NCBI GenBank assembly: GCA_046351095.1
Contig: JAXLZC010000001.1
Coordinates: 2,666,001-2,730,000, forward strand
Length of the DNA stretch: 64,000 nt
Reading direction: 5' to 3'
DNA from: BQWY01 sp046351095
Lineage (GTDB): Bacteria; Nitrospirota; Nitrospiria; Nitrospirales; Nitrospiraceae
Below the pieces are notes generated by a model that ran no database searches, was not told the origin of the DNA, and was given only the letters and a program-made list of their open reading frames with translations. The position numbers and the translations under genes are program-made. The first letter of the stretch is position 1, and each line of letters begins with the position of its first letter. Of this stretch, positions 34,817 to 43,348 are shown piece by piece.

Positions 34817-35209
34817 ATGATGACACCACGAGTCACCGGCCACGAACTGCGCGTGTTGCGCGAATACATGCAGGATCTCGTCGAGCAGGCGAAGCAGGAA
34901 GAGCAGGCGCATGCGGCGTTCGGCTTTGCGCCGCAGTCGTACCGCCCGGATCAAGCCATTTCCGACTTGCTGGCGATCCTCGACGACCGCATCGAATCCG
35001 AAGGTGTCCAAGTCGGGCTGCCGCAGGAGTTTTTGCACCGTATGTGGACGTTGTGCAACGAAGCGAGCGCCACGGTTGTTGGCGATGTGTGGTTGCGGAA
35101 TAGTTTAAACGAGTTGAGCGGCGCGTCCGCGACACGGAGCCGTACACGCGAATTGACCTACCGCGCACTGGTGACTTATCTGGAGCCCGGCGATGATGCC
35201 ACATCGTAA
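34817..35209 (+). CDS. Hypothetical cytoplasmic protein
   Basis: A 130-residue protein, mostly alpha-helical and charged (TGHELRVLREYMQDLVEQAKQEEQAHAAFGF, then DQAISDLLAILDDRIESEGVQVGLPQEFLHRMWTLCNEAS). No signal peptide, no membrane helix, one cysteine. ATG ATG at 34817 and 34820 are both possible starts. It overlaps the next gene by 17 bases, which supports co-translation with the sugar dehydrogenase. Family not recognised. Confidence 0.65.
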   Translation: MMTPRVTGHELRVLREYMQDLVEQAKQEEQAHAAFGFAPQSYRPDQAISDLLAILDDRIESEGVQVGLPQEFLHRMWTLCNEASATVVGDVWLRNSLNELSGASATRSRTRELTYRALVTYLEPGDDATS

Positions 35210-36410
35210 TCGCACAGTTGTTGGTGTGCTCAGTCTGCTGTGGGTGATGGCCGCTTGCGGCGCGTCCGACGAAACGACGGCCTCCCCTCCGACAGCCGGC
35301 CAACAGACTGCCATGGTGACGTTCGAGCCGCTGGTCTCCGGATTGGAACAGCCGACGATGCTCACCCATGCAGGCGACGGGACCGGCACGCTGTATGTGG
35401 TGGAGCAGCCCGGGCGTGTACGCCTCGTGCGGAACGGCGCGTTGGTGACGCAGCCGTTCGCCGATCTCGCGGATCGGGTGCTTGCCGGCGGCGAACGTGG
35501 GTTGTTGGGACTCGCGTTCCATCCCAAGTACCGCGACAACGGACGCGTGTTTGTGAGTTACACGCGTAAGCCGGACGGCGCGACGGTGGTGTCGGAACTG
35601 CAGCGTGCGGGCCAGACCGACAAGGTGGAATCTACTGGGCGGATGATCCTGACCGTGCCGCAGCCCTACCCGAATCACAACGGCGGCATGATTGCGTTTG
35701 GTCTAGACGGTTTCCTCTACATCGGGCGCGGCGACGGCGGGTCCGGGGGCGACCCAGGGAATCGTGCACAGAATCCGAACGAACTGCTCGGCAAAATTTT
35801 ACGGATTGATATCGACCGAAACGATGTCGCGCGCGGGCTGCCGTACGCGATCCCTGCCGACAATCCCTTTGCGAACGGCGGCGGGCGTCCCGAAGTGTTT
35901 GCGCTCGGGCTACGGAATCCCTGGCGCTTTTCGTTCGATGCCGCCACCGGCGCTTTGTGGGTCGGCGACGTGGGGCAGGATCGTTGGGAGGAAGTGAGTG
36001 TCGTGACGCGCGGGGGCAACTACGGCTGGCGCCTGATGGAAGCGGCGCATTGTTACGAGCCGTCGGACGGTTGCGCGCGCGAGGGGCTGACGCTGCCGGT
36101 CGTCGAATATGCTCGGCAGACGCCGCGCTGTTCGGTCATCGGCGGGTATGTGTATCGTGGGCGCGCGATCCCGTCGTTGGTCGGTCAGTATCTCTTCAGC
36201 GACTATTGCAGCGGCGAGATCATGAGTGCGCCGGCAGGAAGTGCGTCGGGTGGTGCCGTTTTGGCGCCGACCGTCATCGGACGAACGGGATTTAATCCGT
36301 CGTCGTTCGGCGTCGACGAGTCCGGGGAAGTCTATCTGGTGAATCATCGCGGCGGGGCGGTCGTGCGGCTGTCCGGTCGACCCGACGCCGCTGAGCGCAC
36401 GAGTCGGTAG
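35193..36410 (+). CDS. PQQ-dependent sugar dehydrogenase-like protein (GSDH family)
   Basis: A 405-residue exported beta-propeller of the glucose/sorbosone dehydrogenase family, soluble PQQ-glucose dehydrogenase-like. The signal peptide ends WVMAACGAS, a lipobox, so it is probably a lipoprotein. Propeller hallmarks: GLLGLAFHPKYRDNGRVFVSYTR, YPNHNGGMIAFGLDGFLYIGRGDGG, GLRNPWRFSFDAATGALWVGDVGQDRWEEV, with NHNGG supplying a conserved active-site His. It oxidises sugars in the periplasm using PQQ; the substrate is unknown. It overlaps the hypothetical gene before it and is followed 15 bases later by the EVE-domain gene. Confidence 0.87.
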   Translation: MMPHRNRTVVGVLSLLWVMAACGASDETTASPPTAGQQTAMVTFEPLVSGLEQPTMLTHAGDGTGTLYVVEQPGRVRLVRNGALVTQPFADLADRVLAGGERGLLGLAFHPKYRDNGRVFVSYTRKPDGATVVSELQRAGQTDKVESTGRMILTVPQPYPNHNGGMIAFGLDGFLYIGRGDGGSGGDPGNRAQNPNELLGKILRIDIDRNDVARGLPYAIPADNPFANGGGRPEVFALGLRNPWRFSFDAATGALWVGDVGQDRWEEVSVVTRGGNYGWRLMEAAHCYEPSDGCAREGLTLPVVEYARQTPRCSVIGGYVYRGRAIPSLVGQYLFSDYCSGEIMSAPAGSASGGAVLAPTVIGRTGFNPSSFGVDESGEVYLVNHRGGAVVRLSGRPDAAERTSR

Positions 36411-36424
36411 GAGGAGCCAGTGTC

Positions 36425-36901
36425 ATGAGTCAGGCACGACGCTATTGGTTGATGAAGTCGGAGCCGCTGTCGTTTTCGATCGACGACCTGAAGGCGGCGC
36501 GCGGGCAGCGTACTAGTTGGGACGGGGTGCGGAATTATCAGGCGCGGAATTTTATGCGCGAGATGCAGGTCGGAGACCGGGCGTTTTATTACCATAGCAA
36601 CGCCGATCCACCGGCCATCGTCGGAATCGCCGAAGTGGTTCGTACGGCGTACCCGGACGACAGCGCCTTCGACAAGGACGATCATCACTACGATCCGAAG
36701 AGCAAGCCGGAGTCTCCGACCTGGGATATGGTCGATGTGAAGTTCGTCAAAAAGTTCGCCGAGCCGCTGGGGTTGGATCTGTTGCGGCGGCAGGCTGGTC
36801 TCAAAAAGATGGAACTGTTGCGGAAGGGCTCGCGCCTGTCCGTGCAACCCGTTCGACCGGAGGAATGGGAGACGATTCTGAAATTGGCAGGCGGCGCATA
36901 A
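36425..36901 (+). CDS. EVE-domain protein
   Basis: A 158-residue EVE (PUA-like) domain protein related to thymocyte nuclear protein 1. The domain covers nearly the whole chain: YWLMKSEPLSFSIDDLKA, SWDGVRNYQARNFMREMQVGDRAFYYHSN, VGIAEVVRTAYPD and the C-terminal LRKGSRLSVQPVRPEEWETIL. EVE domains bind modified bases in nucleic acids and occur in base-modification-sensing and defence proteins; the single-domain bacterial form is widespread and its function unsettled. AGGAGG precedes the ATG. Confidence 0.92.
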   Translation: MSQARRYWLMKSEPLSFSIDDLKAARGQRTSWDGVRNYQARNFMREMQVGDRAFYYHSNADPPAIVGIAEVVRTAYPDDSAFDKDDHHYDPKSKPESPTWDMVDVKFVKKFAEPLGLDLLRRQAGLKKMELLRKGSRLSVQPVRPEEWETILKLAGGA

Positions 36902-36934
36902 CCAGATGCCGCCGCCCGCCGAGGGTGGACGTCG

Positions 36935-37159
36935 TCAGGTCGAGGCCTTGCCGCTGTCGAGGTAACGGTGTTGCCAATCCAGCCAGGCATGGCCCAACTC
37001 GTGGGCCAGGATATAGCGGCGCCGTGTCATCGGCAGGCGCTTGCGGATATAAATGGTGCGCGTTTCGCAGTCCCATTCGCCGTCGGCGTTGGGGTCCCGG
37101 GCGTCCATCTCCGAGTCGGTGAGCTGTTTCACGACAATACGGTAGCCGAACGGGAGCAT
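36935..37159 (-). CDS. Small ImmA/IrrE-like metalloprotease-type protein
   Basis: A short protein with a HELGHAWLD zinc-peptidase motif near the C-terminus (HExxH with a following acidic residue), preceded by ETRTIYIRKRLPMTRRRYILA. I use the ATG at 37159 (74 aa), which begins LPFGYRIVVKQLT and covers the plausible domain. The frame remains open to 37384 (149 aa from there), but that part reads like non-coding sequence. It is much shorter than full IrrE/ImmA, with no DNA-binding or third zinc-ligand domain, so activity is uncertain. Confidence 0.6.
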   Translation of the reverse strand: MLPFGYRIVVKQLTDSEMDARDPNADGEWDCETRTIYIRKRLPMTRRRYILAHELGHAWLDWQHRYLDSGKAST

Positions 37160-37618
37160 GACCCGGAGGGGAATGCGGTGAATCGGGGTCCGCGGGGCCA
37201 ACACCCCGACCGCACCTGCCGGCGCGTTCCGCTTTAATGACCGTCGTCCTGATGCCTTATATCGCACGGTGTAACCTTTCTCGATGTCGCTGCTGGGAAG
37301 GCCCACAAGGAGGCCGAACCTCAGCTTGTAGCCTAGCATACGAGAGGTACCCGTCTCTTCAGGAGAATTTGATAGACATCTCAACGGGTTATGGTAGCTA
37401 CTGTCGATTGCCCCGTATTCCAGGCCGCTCAGGAGCTAGTGGGAGCGTCTGGACCGCCAGGAGTCTGCCTGGTGCTTGGGCTGCGCCCGGTGCAGCGGTG
37501 AGGAACGAGTAGGAACGGGTAGCGCCTTGACGGGTCTGGGGGATGGGGCTATAAGCGGGCCGGAGCCCAGCGGCTCCGGTCTACGGCAACACACACTGAG
37601 CAATTCGGAGGCTCTGCG
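37160..37618. other. Intergenic region before the di-heme peroxidase gene
   Basis: About 460 bases. It includes the possible N-terminal extension of the ImmA-like frame on the minus strand. A tandem 10-bp repeat AGGAACGAGT AGGAACGGGT lies at 37501-37520. A perfect 8-bp hairpin CCGGAGCC / GGCTCCGG with loop CAGC lies at 37560-37579, in the probable leader of the peroxidase mRNA. No T-run follows the hairpin. Confidence 0.4.
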
Positions 37619-38704
37619 ATGCAGCAGATAATGCGTGGGTGGCAGCGGTGGATGCGGACTGGGGTCCTGACTGTGGCGAGTGTCGCCGCGGTGGGGTCCA
37701 TTGGGTTGGGCGTCATGGCCCACGAGTTGGGTGAGGGTGGGTGGCCGTTTATTTCTGTGGACGGAATCCCGGTCCCCGATATCGGCCCCATGCCGACCAA
37801 CGTGCCGATGCCGCCGGGGAACCTCAGCCACGCCTCGAAGGTCGAACTCGGCAAACAACTTTATTTCGACGGGCGCCTCTCGAAGAGCGGCGCAATCTCC
37901 TGCGCCTTCTGCCACAACCCGGGGACCGGCTTTGCCGACCCGCGCCAGACCTCCATCGGGCATGAGGGCGGTCTTGGTGGACGCCAGGCGCCGACCGTGT
38001 TCAACACCGGCTTTAACGTCTTCCAGTTCTGGGACGGTCGAGCCAGCTCGTTGGAAGAGCAGTCGATCGGGCCGATCCACAATCCCATCGAGATGGGGGA
38101 AATGCACGACCCTGTCGTGGAGAAGCTGAACAAGGTCTCGGGATACAACCAAAAGTTCCGCAAGGTCTTTGGAACGGACGTCAACCTCCAGGGGATTGCG
38201 AACGCCATTGCCGCCTATGAGCGGACCGTCATCTCCACCAATTCGCCGTTCGACAAGTTTGTGAAGGGCGAGTCGGGGGCGATGGACGATTCGGCGGTGC
38301 GCGGGATGGCGCTGTTCAAGGGGAAAGCGCGCTGCATCCTGTGCCATAACGGGCCGAACTTCACCGACAACGGCTTCCATAACTTGGGTGTCCCGCAGGT
38401 CGGTCCGCTCAAGGAAGACCTGGGTCGCTACGATGTGACGCAGCTTGAATCGGACAAGGGTGCGTTCAAAACGCCGACGCTGCGCAGCATCGCACTTACG
38501 GCGCCGTACATGCACGACGGGGCGTTCAAGACGCTGGAAGAAGTGATCGATTTTCTCGATGCAGGCGGCGGGGCGAACAAGCACCTCGATCCGTTCATGA
38601 AGCCGTTGCACCTGACGGCGAAGGAAAAGGCCGACCTTCTGGCTTTTTTGAAAGCGCTGACGGGCGAGACGACGAAATTCGAAATGCCGACGTTCCCGGA
38701 ATAA
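37619..38704 (+). CDS. Di-heme cytochrome c peroxidase (MauG/CcpA family)
   Basis: A 361-residue periplasmic enzyme that reduces hydrogen peroxide with electrons from small c-type cytochromes. Two heme motifs are seen: CAFCH at about 95-99 and CILCH at about 239-243. Also GHEGGLGGRQAPTVFNTGFN, FWDGRASSLEEQ and FKTPTLRSIALTAPYMHDG, all standard family blocks. The signal peptide spans about residues 11-34. GGAGG lies upstream of the ATG. It opens a run with a DUF1264 lipoprotein, a cytochrome c and a barrel protein, perhaps a periplasmic peroxide-defence or electron-transfer group. Confidence 0.93.
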   Translation: MQQIMRGWQRWMRTGVLTVASVAAVGSIGLGVMAHELGEGGWPFISVDGIPVPDIGPMPTNVPMPPGNLSHASKVELGKQLYFDGRLSKSGAISCAFCHNPGTGFADPRQTSIGHEGGLGGRQAPTVFNTGFNVFQFWDGRASSLEEQSIGPIHNPIEMGEMHDPVVEKLNKVSGYNQKFRKVFGTDVNLQGIANAIAAYERTVISTNSPFDKFVKGESGAMDDSAVRGMALFKGKARCILCHNGPNFTDNGFHNLGVPQVGPLKEDLGRYDVTQLESDKGAFKTPTLRSIALTAPYMHDGAFKTLEEVIDFLDAGGGANKHLDPFMKPLHLTAKEKADLLAFLKALTGETTKFEMPTFPE

Positions 38705-38808
38705 GACGCGAATCCTTTCGGCGGTCGGTGTCTCCAAGGATGGACACGCCGACCACAACACGGCTGCGGCAGCGGCCGAGGGCGTTATTTTTAACCACAG
38801 GAGGACTC

Positions 38809-39339
38809 ATGGTACGGAAGGCTCTTATGCTCGCAGCAGTCGGCGCGCTCTTGGGCGGATGCGCGGAACATGCCCATCACACCGGGAGCCCGGTGTCCGC
38901 CGCCGCAGTGAAGCCGGGGCCCGCGACCGGATTCGATATTCACGTGATGGCGCCGCATAAGTTCGAAGACGGCACCGTCCACGGCCCCTACCACCACTAT
39001 TGCAAGATGATCAAGCCGGAAGTCTTGCAGTGCTTGTTGTTCGAATCGACGGCGCCGGATGCGTTGTTGACCGATGTCGAGTATTTCATCGCGAAGCCGG
39101 TCTCCCGCAGCGCGGTGGATCTCGACACCTGGAACAAGTTCTATCACGATCACGACGTGGAGATTCAGACCGGCCGTGTGCAGATCCTCGATCAGCCTGA
39201 GGACAAGACCAAGGCCCTCGCGGCGGCGGCGGCGCAGACCGACGGGATCATCTTCCACCTCTGGCCGGATGGAGCGAAGGCGCCGAACGGGCACGTCGGA
39301 CATCCGACGTCGGTGGGCCACAAGAATCGCACCGAGTAG
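38809..39339 (+). CDS. DUF1264 (OBAP-like) lipoprotein
   Basis: A 176-residue lipoprotein (signal ending LLGGC) whose mature part is a DUF1264 domain: FDIHVMAPHKFEDGTVHGPYHHYCKMIKPEVLQCLLFESTA, then LTDVEYFIAK, WNKFYHDHDVEIQTGRVQILD and IIFHLWPDG. Plant members are oil-body-associated proteins; bacterial members are of unknown role. The His-rich FHHYCK and HDHD parts might bind metal. GGAGG lies before the ATG at 38809. It is followed by a strong terminator. Confidence 0.85.
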   Translation: MVRKALMLAAVGALLGGCAEHAHHTGSPVSAAAVKPGPATGFDIHVMAPHKFEDGTVHGPYHHYCKMIKPEVLQCLLFESTAPDALLTDVEYFIAKPVSRSAVDLDTWNKFYHDHDVEIQTGRVQILDQPEDKTKALAAAAAQTDGIIFHLWPDGAKAPNGHVGHPTSVGHKNRTE

Positions 39340-39359
39340 TCGATGTATTGAGCGACGGA

Positions 39360-39398
39360 GCGGAGGCTGCTTCCTACGGGAGGCGCCTCCGCTTTTTT
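39360..39398 (+). terminator. Rho-independent terminator after the DUF1264 gene
   Basis: Stem GCGGAGGC (39360-39367) and GCCTCCGC (39385-39392) with a 17-base loop is followed by six T residues, 20 bases after the stop codon. It separates the peroxidase/DUF1264 transcript from the cytochrome gene that starts at 39433. Confidence 0.88.
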
Positions 39399-39432
39399 AT
39401 GTGTGGCGAGCTTCACCTCTACGGAGTGCCCG

Positions 39433-39885
39433 ATGACTATGATACGAGCCGTGAGTGGGTTGGTCGGTGTGACGTTGATGTGGGCGGGCGTTGCCTGGGC
39501 GACGAACGCCGAAGTGCTGCGACCGCGTGTGCCGGTCGATCAGATCGAGGCGGCGCGGCAGGTCACGAGTCCCTCGCCATTCACTCCGGAGAGTATTGCG
39601 GCCGGACAGAAATTGTTCGAGGGCAAGGCGTTTTGCTCCGCCTGCCATGGGCGTGACGGGAAGGGTTTAGGCGCCGACCTCGACTATTCGACGTTCAAAG
39701 GGCCGCTGCCGCGTAATTTCACGGATAAGCTCTGGCAAGCGGCGCGTACGGACGGCGAGCTGATTTGGATTCTGAAGAACGGCAGCCCGGGCACCGACAT
39801 GGCGCCGTTTGTGCCGCTGGTCTTGACGGAAGAAGAAGCCTGGCAGGTCTTATCGTACGTGCGCGCCTTCGGGCGGCAGGAGTAA
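39433..39885 (+). CDS. Periplasmic c-type cytochrome
   Basis: A 150-residue mono-heme cytochrome c. The signal peptide ends near WATNAE (about residue 24). CSACH (about 68-72) binds heme and Met in SPGTDMAPF (about 123) is the likely axial ligand, followed by the C-terminal helix EEEAWQVLSYVRAFG. It would shuttle electrons, possibly to the peroxidase upstream or to a terminal oxidase elsewhere. GGAGT precedes the ATG at 39433; a second ATG two codons later is possible. Confidence 0.9.
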   Translation: MTMIRAVSGLVGVTLMWAGVAWATNAEVLRPRVPVDQIEAARQVTSPSPFTPESIAAGQKLFEGKAFCSACHGRDGKGLGADLDYSTFKGPLPRNFTDKLWQAARTDGELIWILKNGSPGTDMAPFVPLVLTEEEAWQVLSYVRAFGRQE

Positions 39886-39906
39886 CGACGGCAGGTGAGG
39901 TGGCGG

Positions 39907-40935
39907 ATGGGGCGTCGTCGACCGGCCACGATCGGGCGCGCCATCCCTGTGCTGAGCCTATGCGCCTTTGCGCTCTGGTGGTGGTGTCTCGCGTCGCTCG
40001 CGTTTGCCTCCGATTGGTCGGTACATGTCGGCAACAAAACCGTCTACACCGACAACGTCTTCGAGTTTTCCGCCGCACGTCGCTTAGCACTCAGCGAAGA
40101 CCCCAGCCAACCGAGTCTCGTCGGTCTCACGCGTCCCTCCGACTTCGTGTGGGAACCCTATGCGGATGTCACCAAGACATTCACGGTCGGCGGCAGCCGC
40201 ACGGATATTTCCGCGAAGGCGCAAGGGTTTCTCTTTACCGACAATTCCAGCTTCAATCACGGCATGTATCGTCTGCAGGCGCGACATTATTTTAGCGATG
40301 ACACGTCAATCCTCGTACGGTATCGCTACACGCCGGATTTGCTCTTGGGGCCGAATACGGAACGTCGAACCGGCCTGCGTCTGCTCGACGAAGAGCGGGT
40401 CACCTCGCATGCGTGGCGCATGCAGGTGGAGCAACGTCTGTCGCAGGATTGGACGGCGACGCTCATCGCGCGCTATGGACTCCGCCGGTTCAACGCAGCC
40501 TTCGCCGAGCGCGACACGAACTTCTGGACCATCGGCCCACAGGTCAGTTATCGCGGCATCCAACGGCTCGTTGTGACGGCCGGGTATTTGTACGAAGACG
40601 GGCGAGCCGATGGCCGCCAGGACATCCAGTATCGGGATGACGTGTCGTATCGGCAGCATGTGGCCGTGGCCGGCGCGACGGTGACGCTGACCGAGCGGCT
40701 CTCGCTCGACCTCGGCTATTTTTATCGACGGAAGCTCTTTACCAGTACGATCGTGGGCGATTCGAACAACGGCACGCAGGATACAACTCATCAAGGATCG
40801 GCGGAGTTCGCCTATCGATTGTCCGATGCCTGGCGCCTCTCCTTCGGATTCCAACGGACCCAACGCGACTCGAACCGCTCGCAACGCGGCTTCTTCAGTG
40901 ATAACGTCTCCGTCGGCGTCGATTTTCTCTATTGA
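39907..40935 (+). CDS. Outer-membrane beta-barrel protein
   Basis: A 342-residue exported protein. After a Trp-rich signal peptide (ALWWWCLASLAFASDW), it shows repeated 10-residue amphipathic strands ending in aromatic residues (GMYRLQARHYFSDDTSILVRYRYTPDLLL, GYLYEDGRADGRQDIQYRDD, LSFGFQRTQRDSN), typical of a 12-16-strand barrel with a C-terminal aromatic (DFLY). Named family not certain. ATG at 39907 has GTGAGG at good spacing; GTG at 39895 is the alternative. It follows the cytochrome by 21 bases and may be co-expressed. Confidence 0.8.
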   Translation: MGRRRPATIGRAIPVLSLCAFALWWWCLASLAFASDWSVHVGNKTVYTDNVFEFSAARRLALSEDPSQPSLVGLTRPSDFVWEPYADVTKTFTVGGSRTDISAKAQGFLFTDNSSFNHGMYRLQARHYFSDDTSILVRYRYTPDLLLGPNTERRTGLRLLDEERVTSHAWRMQVEQRLSQDWTATLIARYGLRRFNAAFAERDTNFWTIGPQVSYRGIQRLVVTAGYLYEDGRADGRQDIQYRDDVSYRQHVAVAGATVTLTERLSLDLGYFYRRKLFTSTIVGDSNNGTQDTTHQGSAEFAYRLSDAWRLSFGFQRTQRDSNRSQRGFFSDNVSVGVDFLY

Positions 40936-41005
40936 AGCGAACCAGTTGAAGCGCACGACGCATCGTCTCGCCAGTGGCGAAACAGATGGTGCGAGAGGTA
41001 TAGGC

Positions 41006-42196
41006 ATGCAAGATTTTCGTGCGACAGGGGCGGTCCAAATATCCGACCAGGCGGCGCGCCGACTCAAGGACGGCCATGGATGGGTCTATGCGTCTGATGT
41101 GCTCGCGCAGACGGGCGCCGCGAAGGCTGGTGATGTGGTGGCGGTGGTCACGGCGGCGGGCGCGAAGATCGGCCATGGTTTTCTGAGTCCGCAGTCTACG
41201 ATTCGTGTGCGACTCATCACGCGTGGAGGTTCGGCGATCAGCGCCACCGTGTTAGAAGCCGCGCTGCGCGCGGCAGTGGATCGACGGCGGCACATGTCGC
41301 TTCAGACCAATGCCTACCGGGTGATCCATGGCGAAGCGGATGACTTACCGGGCCTGATCGTCGATCGATACGACGACACCCTCGTGATGCAAACCGTGAC
41401 GGTCGGCATGGAGCAACGCCGGCAGTGGCTGGGGGAAAAATTGGTCTCCACCACAGGCGCGTGTCGTGTGTATCTGCGCAACGATACACCTGCAAGAGCA
41501 ACGGAAGGATTGTCGCTTGCGAAGGGATTTCTGATCGGCGAGGGCGCGACGACGATCGACATCCACGAAGGTGCGGCGCGGTTTGTTGTGGACATCGAAC
41601 AGGGACAAAAGACCGGCTGGTTTTGCGATCAACGAGACAATCGTCAGGCCGTCGCCGCACGGGCGCAGGGGAAAGACGTGCTCGATGCCTTCTGCCACAC
41701 CGGCGCATTCGGCATCCACGCGGCGCTCGGCGGTGCGCGGTCTGTGGCAGGCTGGGATTCTAGTCGCGCCGCCATCGAGCAGGCGCGAGCCCATGCGTTG
41801 GTGAATCAGGTCGGTGCCCGCTGCGATTTTCGAGCGGCCGATGCGGTGGATGCACTGAAGAAGCTTGGCCGCAGTCGTAAACGGTTCGATCTCGTGATTC
41901 TCGATCCGCCTGCGCAAGCGAAACGTCGAGCGGCACGTGAATCTGCGTTAGACGGCGCGATTCACCTGAATGCGTTAGGTCTCGCATTGGTACGTACAGG
42001 TGGGCTGCTCGTGACCTGCTCCTGTTCGCATCACATCACTGAGCAGGATCTTGTCGTCGTCGTCGAACGAGCCGCACGCACGGTCCGGCGCAAAGTCCAG
42101 ATCGTCGAACGTCGCGGCGCCGCCCAGGACCATCCCACGCTCGACAGCATCCCCGAAACCCGCTACCTCAGCTGCGTGCTCGCCACGATTTCGTGA
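41006..42196 (+). CDS. rlmI: RlmI-type 23S rRNA (cytosine-C5) methyltransferase
   Basis: A 396-residue class I methyltransferase, the typical length of RlmI (m5C1962 of 23S rRNA). N-terminal PUA domain (RRLKDGHGWVYASDV...GDVVAVVTAAGAKIGHGFL), the EEHE-like central domain, then the SAM motif FCHTGAFGIHAALGGA, LVILDPPAQAK and TCSCSHHI with the catalytic-cysteine region. ATG at 41006 matches the family start; upstream in-frame codons encode the tail of the barrel gene region. Function assigned by domain order. It ends 19 bases before the converging patatin gene. Confidence 0.85.
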   Translation: MQDFRATGAVQISDQAARRLKDGHGWVYASDVLAQTGAAKAGDVVAVVTAAGAKIGHGFLSPQSTIRVRLITRGGSAISATVLEAALRAAVDRRRHMSLQTNAYRVIHGEADDLPGLIVDRYDDTLVMQTVTVGMEQRRQWLGEKLVSTTGACRVYLRNDTPARATEGLSLAKGFLIGEGATTIDIHEGAARFVVDIEQGQKTGWFCDQRDNRQAVAARAQGKDVLDAFCHTGAFGIHAALGGARSVAGWDSSRAAIEQARAHALVNQVGARCDFRAADAVDALKKLGRSRKRFDLVILDPPAQAKRRAARESALDGAIHLNALGLALVRTGGLLVTCSCSHHITEQDLVVVVERAARTVRRKVQIVERRGAAQDHPTLDSIPETRYLSCVLATIS

Positions 42197-42215
42197 CGAT
42201 CCTCGCCCATCGGTC

Positions 42216-43337
42216 TCAGACAAATCCCGTAAAGTGTTCCGGGAAGACGTGGCATTTTGCGACGGCTTGGCCGACGCGCTGTAGCTTGTCGATGTGTTCG
42301 ACCGAGTCGAGCATCTGGACGTCTTTTGGATTGATGGCGGACAGACCGAGGTCGCTGAGTCCTCGGTCTGTCAATTCGGCGTTGTAGCGTACGTAGGTAA
42401 ATAACTTCGGCGAGACGGGGCCCTTCACATTCATCAATGTGCCGATTTCGCGATCCAGCTGATGCCCGCAGAGGCATTTGCCAAATATTCGACAGAGCTG
42501 ATCCTGCTCGTTGAGTGCGGCGTACATGAGCGCCGACGGAATTGAGCTGGCATTGTAGAGCAGGTTCATCTGGTCCGGACTCAAGTCTGTATTCGCATTT
42601 GGGTTGGTCCCGGTGCCGATCGAGACGATCAACATCTTGTCTTCGCCCGCAGGCCATCCGACGCCGTAGGGTTCGACCGTCGCCATGAGGAAGGCCTGGA
42701 ACGCGGGATTGTTGTACATGGTGATGCCGCCGTCGACGAAGACAAAGTCGTGCGTGCCGACCTTCACGACTTCCGGCGGGAAATAGACCGGCGCGGCGGT
42801 ACTCGCGCGTACGAGTTGCCAGAGCGGGAGATGCAAATTGCAGTCGCTGCGCGACGGGGCGTTGTACTTCGATTTGGGGTTGTTCCAGAGTGGCCAGGGG
42901 GAATCCGTCGAAGCGTTCCGCATGACCATCATCAACAGCGTCTTCAGCTTTTCGCTCCCGAGCGTGGTGTCGGCGCCCAACTCCTGCTTCAGCTTGTTGG
43001 CGAGCCCTTCGTCCCTGTATTTGTATTTGAATTGTTTCAACAGGGTGGCCTTATCGAACATGTCCTTGCCGCTGGTCACGTAGAAGTCGCGAATACGGGA
43101 AACCGGCATGCCCATCGCAATACACGCTGCGAGAATGGCGCCGGTGCTGGTGCCGCAGACGAAGTCGAAGTAATCGGCCAAGACAAACGCTGCCCGCTGG
43201 TCGGCCGGGCGCGTGGTGCGTAACTGTTCTTCAAGCGCTCCCAGAATTTCGACGGTCATCATGCCGCGAATGCCGCCGCCGTCGAGCGCGAGGATCTTTT
43301 TGGGACCAGGGGCGGCGATGCGAGTTGCGAGTGTCAT
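42216..43337 (-). CDS. Patatin-like phospholipase (CapV-like)
   Basis: A 373-residue patatin-family lipid acyl hydrolase. All catalytic elements are intact: DGGGIRG oxyanion loop at about 19-25, nucleophile Ser in GTSTG at about 62-66, and the second catalytic Asp in VDGG at about 201-204. A cysteine-rich tail follows (CRIFGKCLCGHQLD). No signal peptide, so it acts on the inner membrane from the cytoplasm. In the CapV class such enzymes are second-messenger-activated toxins. It is 11 bases downstream of the SLOG-like gene in the same operon. GGAG before ATG at 43337 fixes the start. Confidence 0.88.
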   Translation of the reverse strand: MTLATRIAAPGPKKILALDGGGIRGMMTVEILGALEEQLRTTRPADQRAAFVLADYFDFVCGTSTGAILAACIAMGMPVSRIRDFYVTSGKDMFDKATLLKQFKYKYRDEGLANKLKQELGADTTLGSEKLKTLLMMVMRNASTDSPWPLWNNPKSKYNAPSRSDCNLHLPLWQLVRASTAAPVYFPPEVVKVGTHDFVFVDGGITMYNNPAFQAFLMATVEPYGVGWPAGEDKMLIVSIGTGTNPNANTDLSPDQMNLLYNASSIPSALMYAALNEQDQLCRIFGKCLCGHQLDREIGTLMNVKGPVSPKLFTYVRYNAELTDRGLSDLGLSAINPKDVQMLDSVEHIDKLQRVGQAVAKCHVFPEHFTGFV

Positions 43338-43348
43338 AGCGGTCTCCT

